A DNA stretch of 10,340 bases from Acidimicrobiales bacterium (GTDB lineage: Bacteria > Actinomycetota > Acidimicrobiia > Acidimicrobiales > Acidimicrobilacustridaceae): positions 1-10,340 of the forward strand of contig JALRFT010000258.1 in assembly GCA_023261915.1 (NCBI GenBank), given 5' to 3'. The notes beneath the pieces were generated by a model. That model did not search any database. It was given only the letters and a program-made list of their open reading frames with translations, and had not been told where the DNA came from. The position numbers and the translations under genes were made by a program. Positions 6,425-10,340 of this stretch are shown here, one piece after another; the stretch's first letter is position 1; every line of letters starts with the position of its first letter.

Positions 6425-9400
6425 TCAGCGAACGACGAAGTATTTGGCTTGTGGGTGGTGGCAGATGATGGCCGACGTGGTCTGTTCCGGCTGAAACTGG
6501 AATCCGGTGTCCTCACCAACCTCGATACCGAGCCGGCCGGCCTCCAACAGGGCGGCGACCCGTTCGTTGTCCTCAAGGTCCGGGCAGGCTGGGTAGCCCC
6601 ACGAGTACCGGCCACCCCGGTACTGCTGGCGAAACAGACCAGCAAGATCCGGGCCGTCTTCATCGACGAAACCCCACTCCTCGCGAATGCGGGTGTGCCA
6701 GTACTCGGCGAGGGCCTCGGCCATCTCCACCCCGAGGCCATGTACGAGCAGATACTCCTGGTACTCGTTGGCGGCGAATAACTCGGCGGTCCGGTCCGAG
6801 ATGTTGTGGCCCATGGTCACGATGTGGAAGGCGGCGTAATCGGGTTCACCACTGTCGATCGAGCGGAAGAAGTCGGCGATGCACAGGTGTGGGGCTCGCG
6901 CCGATCGTGGGAACGGGAAGCGGGTTTGCTCGGTATTCCGTGACTCGTCGGTCCACACCACGAGGTCGTTGCCGTCACTGTTGACGCAGAAGTAGCCGTA
7001 GACCACCTGGGGGACCAGAAGGTTGGACGCCTTGGCCCGATCGAGTTGCTCACGCAGCACCGGAGCGAGTCGGGCCTTGAACTCGTCATCGGACTCAACG
7101 GTTCCGTCGTCATGCTTGAGCGGTCGGAACTGCCACTGGTTGCGGAACAGCGCCGTGGTGTTGAGGTAGGCAGCGATGTCGTCGACGGCGATGCCTTTGA
7201 CGACCTTGGTGCCGAGGAACGGAGGAACGAAGACCTCGTTGTCGGTCGCCACGTCCTCAGGTCGCTGCTGCGGCGGCGGTGCGTCGATCGTGTCGCCTTT
7301 GGCGGCCGCAATGGCCGCCGCGGTGCGGGCGGCGGCGGGGACACGCGAGTCCGATGGCTCGCGACCCCACGTCGGGTCGTCATCCTGACCGCTGCGGCGG
7401 ATCTCGCCGAGGCGGTCCATGACCCGCAGGCCTTCAAAGGCGTCCTTGCCGTAGAAGAGTCGCCCCTCGTAAACGTCGCGCAGATCCCGCTCCACATAGC
7501 TACGGGTCAATGCCGCACCGCCAAGGATCACGGGAACATCGGCGAGGCCTCGTCGATTCAGCTCCTCGAGGTTGTCCCGCATGATCAGGGTCGACTTCAC
7601 GAGCAGGCCACTCATCCCGATGGCATCGGCACCGGTCTCGGTGGCGGCCCGGATCATCTCTTCGATCCCGATCTTGATCCCGAGGTTGTGGACCTCGTAG
7701 CCGTTGTTGGTGAGGATGATGTCGACGAGGTTCTTGCCGATGTCGTGCACGTCACCCTTGACGGTGGCGAGGACGATGCGACCCTTCCCACCGGCATCAC
7801 TGCGCTCCATGTGCGGCTCGAGATGAGCCACGGCCATCTTCATGGTCTCGGCCGACTGCAGGACGAAGGGCAGCTGCATCTCACCGGTGGCGAACAGGTC
7901 ACCCACGACCTTCATGCCTGACAGCAGCACGTCATTGATGATCGCCAGTGGTGCCAGTCCGGAAGCCATGGCCTCGTCGAGGTCGTCGGTCAGGCCGTTT
8001 CGGTCGCCGTCGATGATGCGCTGGGTGAGGCGCTGCTCGACGGGCCAGCCGGAGCGATCCTCGGCGGGTCCCGAGGTGTCGGTGACCCCGGAGAACGTCT
8101 CCATGAGTGCCGTCAGCGGGTCGTAGCCGGGCTCGTCACCCGACGGGGCGCGTCGCCGGTCGTAGATGAGGTCAAGACAGATCTGGCGCTGCTCGTCAGG
8201 GATACGGGCGAGGGGCTGGATCTTTCCGGCGTGCACGATGGCGGAATCGAGCCCGGCGGTCGTGCACTCGGCGAGAAAAACACTGTTGAGTACGTGGCGG
8301 GCCGCAGGGTTGAGCCCGAAGCTGACGTTGGACACCCCCAAGGTCGTATACACCCCGGGGAGTTCGGTCTTTATGCGCCGAATGGCCTCGATGGTGGCCA
8401 TGGCGTCTCCCCGCAGATCATCGTCACCGGTCGAGAGAGGGAAGGTCAGGGCGTCAAAGATCAGGTCGCCGGGAGCGAGACCGTAACGATTGACCGCAAG
8501 GTCGTGGATGCGGTGAGCGATCCGGAGCTTCCAGTCCACGTCGCGGGCCTGGCCCTCCTCGTCAATGAGCAGGCAGATCACGGCCGCCCCGTATTCCCTG
8601 GCGAGCTTCATGACCCGGTCGAGGCGTGACCCTTCGGCCTCACCGTCTTCGAGGTTGGCCGAGTTCAGGATTGCTCGACCACCCACCCATTGCAGGCCCG
8701 CTTCCATGACCTCAGGTTCGGTCGAGTCAAGCACGAGAGGTGCGCTGACCTGGGTGGCGAAGCGCTGGGCCAACTCGTCCATGTCGGCGGTGCCGTCGCG
8801 TCCCACATAGTCGGCACATACGTCGAGGACGTGAGCTCCCTCGCGCACCTGATCGCGTGCCATCTGAAGACAGGTATCCCAGTCGGTCTCGAGCATGGCT
8901 TCACGGAACTTCTTGGAACCGTTGGCATTGGTTCGTTCGCCGATGATCAGGAACGAGTTCTGCTGCTGGAAGGGGACGAACGAGTAGATCGAGGTGGCGC
9001 CGTCCTCATGAGCGGGATGGCGCTGAGCCGGTTCTAGGTGGGCGCATCGGTCCACGACGGCAGCGAGGTGGGCGGGAGTAGTCCCACAGCAACCCCCCAC
9101 GATGTTGACCCCCAACTCGGTAATGAACCCGGCGTGGTGTTCGGCGAGCTGGTCGGGGGAGAGGTCGTAGTGCATGTGTCCGTCGACAACCGAGGGCAAG
9201 CCGGCGTTGGGGATACAGGCGATGGGCATACGGGCGTGGTGGGCGAGGTGGCGGAGATGTTCGTGCATCTCCACTGGTCCGGTGGCGCAGTTGATCCCGA
9301 TGACGTCGGGTCCCATGGGGTCGAGGGCGGCGAGGGCGGCGCCGATCTCGGTGCCGGGCAGCATGCGCCCGGTTAGTTCCATCGTCACCTGCACCTGAAG

Positions 9401-9970
9401 GGGCACGTGCCGGCCGGCGGCGGTCATAGCCCGGCGGGCGCCGACCATTGCGGCCTTGGCGCCGAGCAGATCGAACTGGGTCTCAATGATGATGAGGTCC
9501 ACACCTCCATCCATCAGTCCCCGGCACTGCTCCTCGTAGAGGTCGCGCAGTTCGGCGAAGCGGATCTGCCCGAGGCTGGCAAAGCGTGTGCCTGGGCCCA
9601 CCGATCCCGACACCCAGCGCCGCCGGTCCGGGGTGGAGAAGTCGTCGGCGACCTCTCGGGCGAGACGGGCGGCGGCCACGTTGAGTTCGTAGGTGCGTTC
9701 GGCAATGCCGTATTCGGCGAGGGGGACACCGAAGGCCCCGAAGGTGTCGGTCTCGATGACGTCGACACCGACTTCGAGGTACTCGGCGTGGAGTTGGCGA
9801 ATCACGTCGGGGCGGGTCACGACGAGGAGTTCATTGCACCCGTCGAGATGCTCGCCACCGAAGTCTTCGGGACCGAGTTCGAGTTGCTGGATACCCGTGC
9901 CCATGGCCCCGTCGAACACCACGACACGCTCAGCCGCGGCGCGGAGGTAGTCGTGGGAGACCCCGGTCAT
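6425..9970 (-). CDS. metH: Cobalamin-dependent methionine synthase, full length
   Basis: Cytoplasmic enzyme making methionine from homocysteine by methyl transfer from 5-methyltetrahydrofolate through cobalamin. At 1181 residues it is close to the usual ~1200 and all four modules are present. The homocysteine domain (about 1-320) has the zinc cysteines in GINCATGP (C228) and GGCCGTTP (C294, C295). The pterin-binding domain starts at about 340 with FLIIGERTNANGS. The cap and cobalamin-binding modules (about 640-870) include GDVHDIGKN, with H742 as the lower cobalt ligand. The reactivation domain (about 915 to the end) binds AdoMet for reductive methylation and carries RYSWGYPACPD (R1121, G1125), a form I associate with actinobacterial MetH. 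The ATG at 9970 lacks a Shine-Dalgarno but follows a -10-like box by six bases, so it may be leaderless. It is divergent from a B12 adenosyltransferase gene and convergent with the lipoate operon. Confidence 0.97.
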   Translation of the reverse strand: MTGVSHDYLRAAAERVVVFDGAMGTGIQQLELGPEDFGGEHLDGCNELLVVTRPDVIRQLHAEYLEVGVDVIETDTFGAFGVPLAEYGIAERTYELNVAAARLAREVADDFSTPDRRRWVSGSVGPGTRFASLGQIRFAELRDLYEEQCRGLMDGGVDLIIIETQFDLLGAKAAMVGARRAMTAAGRHVPLQVQVTMELTGRMLPGTEIGAALAALDPMGPDVIGINCATGPVEMHEHLRHLAHHARMPIACIPNAGLPSVVDGHMHYDLSPDQLAEHHAGFITELGVNIVGGCCGTTPAHLAAVVDRCAHLEPAQRHPAHEDGATSIYSFVPFQQQNSFLIIGERTNANGSKKFREAMLETDWDTCLQMARDQVREGAHVLDVCADYVGRDGTADMDELAQRFATQVSAPLVLDSTEPEVMEAGLQWVGGRAILNSANLEDGEAEGSRLDRVMKLAREYGAAVICLLIDEEGQARDVDWKLRIAHRIHDLAVNRYGLAPGDLIFDALTFPLSTGDDDLRGDAMATIEAIRRIKTELPGVYTTLGVSNVSFGLNPAARHVLNSVFLAECTTAGLDSAIVHAGKIQPLARIPDEQRQICLDLIYDRRRAPSGDEPGYDPLTALMETFSGVTDTSGPAEDRSGWPVEQRLTQRIIDGDRNGLTDDLDEAMASGLAPLAIINDVLLSGMKVVGDLFATGEMQLPFVLQSAETMKMAVAHLEPHMERSDAGGKGRIVLATVKGDVHDIGKNLVDIILTNNGYEVHNLGIKIGIEEMIRAATETGADAIGMSGLLVKSTLIMRDNLEELNRRGLADVPVILGGAALTRSYVERDLRDVYEGRLFYGKDAFEGLRVMDRLGEIRRSGQDDDPTWGREPSDSRVPAAARTAAAIAAAKGDTIDAPPPQQRPEDVATDNEVFVPPFLGTKVVKGIAVDDIAAYLNTTALFRNQWQFRPLKHDDGTVESDDEFKARLAPVLREQLDRAKASNLLVPQVVYGYFCVNSDGNDLVVWTDESRNTEQTRFPFPRSARAPHLCIADFFRSIDSGEPDYAAFHIVTMGHNISDRTAELFAANEYQEYLLVHGLGVEMAEALAEYWHTRIREEWGFVDEDGPDLAGLFRQQYRGGRYSWGYPACPDLEDNERVAALLEAGRLGIEVGEDTGFQFQPEQTTSAIICHHPQAKYFVVR

Positions 9971-9976
9971 GGCAAG

Positions 9977-9982
9977 AGGCTA
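9977..9982 (-). promoter_or_regulatory. Candidate metH -10 box, leaderless arrangement
   Basis: On the minus strand TAGCCT fits the actinobacterial TANNNT -10 consensus and is followed by only six bases before the metH ATG. Transcription would then begin at or next to the start codon, giving a leaderless mRNA, which agrees with the absence of a Shine-Dalgarno. No convincing -35 box is visible; the hexamer at the right distance is a poor match to TTGACA. Confidence 0.45.
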
Positions 9983-10050
9983 CCGGTGGTCCCTCTGTCC
10001 GACGAAAGCGGGGCGGGACGTCGAGGCACGTCGGGGTCACCGGGTGTCAG

Positions 10051-10056
10051 TAGGCT
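10051..10056 (+). promoter_or_regulatory. Candidate adenosyltransferase -10 box, leaderless arrangement
   Basis: TAGGCT matches TANNNT and lies seven bases before the GTG at 10064, the spacing expected if transcription starts at the start codon itself. No Shine-Dalgarno is present between the box and the GTG. The -35 region is not recognisable. Confidence 0.5.
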
Positions 10057-10063
10057 CGTTGTT

Positions 10064-10340
10064 GTGAAGATCTACACGCGCAAAGGTGATGACGGGACAA
10101 CCGGGCTGCTCTTCGGCGGTCGTGTTCCCAAGGACTCCGCTCTGCCGAACGCCTACGGCGCCGTGGACGAGGCCCAGGCCTTCATCGGGCTGGCCCGGGC
10201 CGAGGTTCCTGACCCCAATCTGGATGAGGGGCTGATCCGAGTGGAACGTGATCTGTGGGTGCTCATGGCTGAACTCGCGGCGGGGGAAGCAGACCGGTCC
10301 AAGCTCACCCCCGGGGAGTCGCTGGTCACCCCTGAGATGG
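10064..10340 (+). CDS. PduO-type ATP:cob(I)alamin adenosyltransferase (3' end missing)
   Basis: The first 92 residues of an enzyme that transfers the adenosyl group of ATP to cob(I)alamin, making adenosylcobalamin, the cofactor of mutases such as methylmalonyl-CoA mutase. Reading from the GTG at 10064, the N-terminus has the family's ATP-binding signature IYTRKGDDGTTGLLFGG followed by RVPKD (family usually RVxKD), then NAYGAVDEAQAFIGLARAE, corresponding to the usual YGxVDELNxxIGLA. Family members are about 180-200 residues, so roughly half is present and the window edge cuts the frame. The GTG is chosen because the signature begins within three residues of it, as is normal, and because a -10-like box sits seven bases upstream. 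It diverges from metH, another cobalamin gene. The PduO type is clear; the CobA/CobO and EutT types have different motifs. Confidence 0.9.
   Translation, partial: MKIYTRKGDDGTTGLLFGGRVPKDSALPNAYGAVDEAQAFIGLARAEVPDPNLDEGLIRVERDLWVLMAELAAGEADRSKLTPGESLVTPEM

Larger units (their letters stand above)
9971..10063. promoter_or_regulatory. Divergent intergenic promoter region between metH and the B12 adenosyltransferase
   Basis: These 93 bases must hold the promoters for both flanking genes. They contain a -10-like box facing each way (9977-9982 minus, 10051-10056 plus) and a pair of near-identical direct repeats, ACGTCGAGG at 10018-10026 and ACGTCGGGG at 10028-10036, exactly ten bases apart. A related sequence in the opposite orientation lies around 9998-10005. 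The region is too short for a normal cobalamin riboswitch of about 200 bases and I see no B12-box. A shared operator is possible but unproven. Confidence 0.5.

Noticed and set aside
7046..7921. Open frame of 291 codons on the plus strand inside metH
   Set aside because: It mirrors the B12-binding and linker region of MetH, which has intact family motifs; the plus-strand product has no recognisable domain.
9971..10063. Cobalamin or SAM riboswitch upstream of metH or the adenosyltransferase
   Set aside because: The space is 93 bases, no B12-box was found, and the -10 boxes sit directly against both start codons, leaving no leader to fold.
1..10340. Mobile elements, prophage, CRISPR arrays, tRNA or rRNA genes
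   Set aside because: No transposase or integrase motif, no regularly spaced repeats and no tRNA-like or rRNA-like sequence was seen; nearly all bases belong to recognised genes.

Overview
The window is GC-rich chromosomal DNA with tightly packed housekeeping genes, several GTG starts, promoter -10 boxes placed directly against start codons, and an actinobacterial-looking cobalamin-dependent methionine synthase. This suggests an actinobacterium. The long Thr/Pro linker in the cell-wall hydrolase hints at the class Acidimicrobiia, but that is a guess from style and no marker gene is present. There is no mobile element, CRISPR array, rRNA or tRNA that I can see.

Layout, left to right. (1) 1-863, plus: the end of a coiled-coil M23 (LytM/EnvC-type) peptidoglycan hydrolase whose start lies before the window. 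(2) 864-1049: a leader of about 190 bases with a perfect 8-bp hairpin, a possible -10 box and a possible 39-residue ORF. (3) 1050-6403, plus: a compact run of four genes, probably one operon. They are dihydrolipoyl dehydrogenase (E3), a 2-oxoacid dehydrogenase acyltransferase (E2) with one lipoyl domain, one reading frame fusing octanoyltransferase (LipB) to lipoyl synthase (LipA), and an unrecognised membrane protein with about eight helices. (4) 6425-9970, minus: a full-length four-module methionine synthase (MetH), converging on the operon with 21 bases between the stops. (5) 9971-10063: a 93-bp divergent promoter region. (6) 10064 to the end, plus: the start of a PduO-type ATP:cob(I)alamin adenosyltransferase, cut by the window edge.

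Function. The operon makes two parts of a lipoate-dependent complex (E2, E3) and the enzyme pair that builds lipoate on the E2 domain: LipB would place octanoate on Lys44 of E2, LipA would insert two sulfurs, and E3 would re-oxidise the dihydrolipoyl arm. No E1 is in view, so the substrate (2-oxoglutarate, pyruvate or branched-chain 2-oxoacid) is open. The second block is a divergent vitamin-B12 pair: MetH uses methylcobalamin, and the adenosyltransferase makes adenosylcobalamin. 

The most notable items are the LipB-LipA single-chain fusion, with catalytic and iron-sulfur motifs of both halves intact, and the divergent B12 gene pair whose two promoters both look set up for leaderless transcripts.
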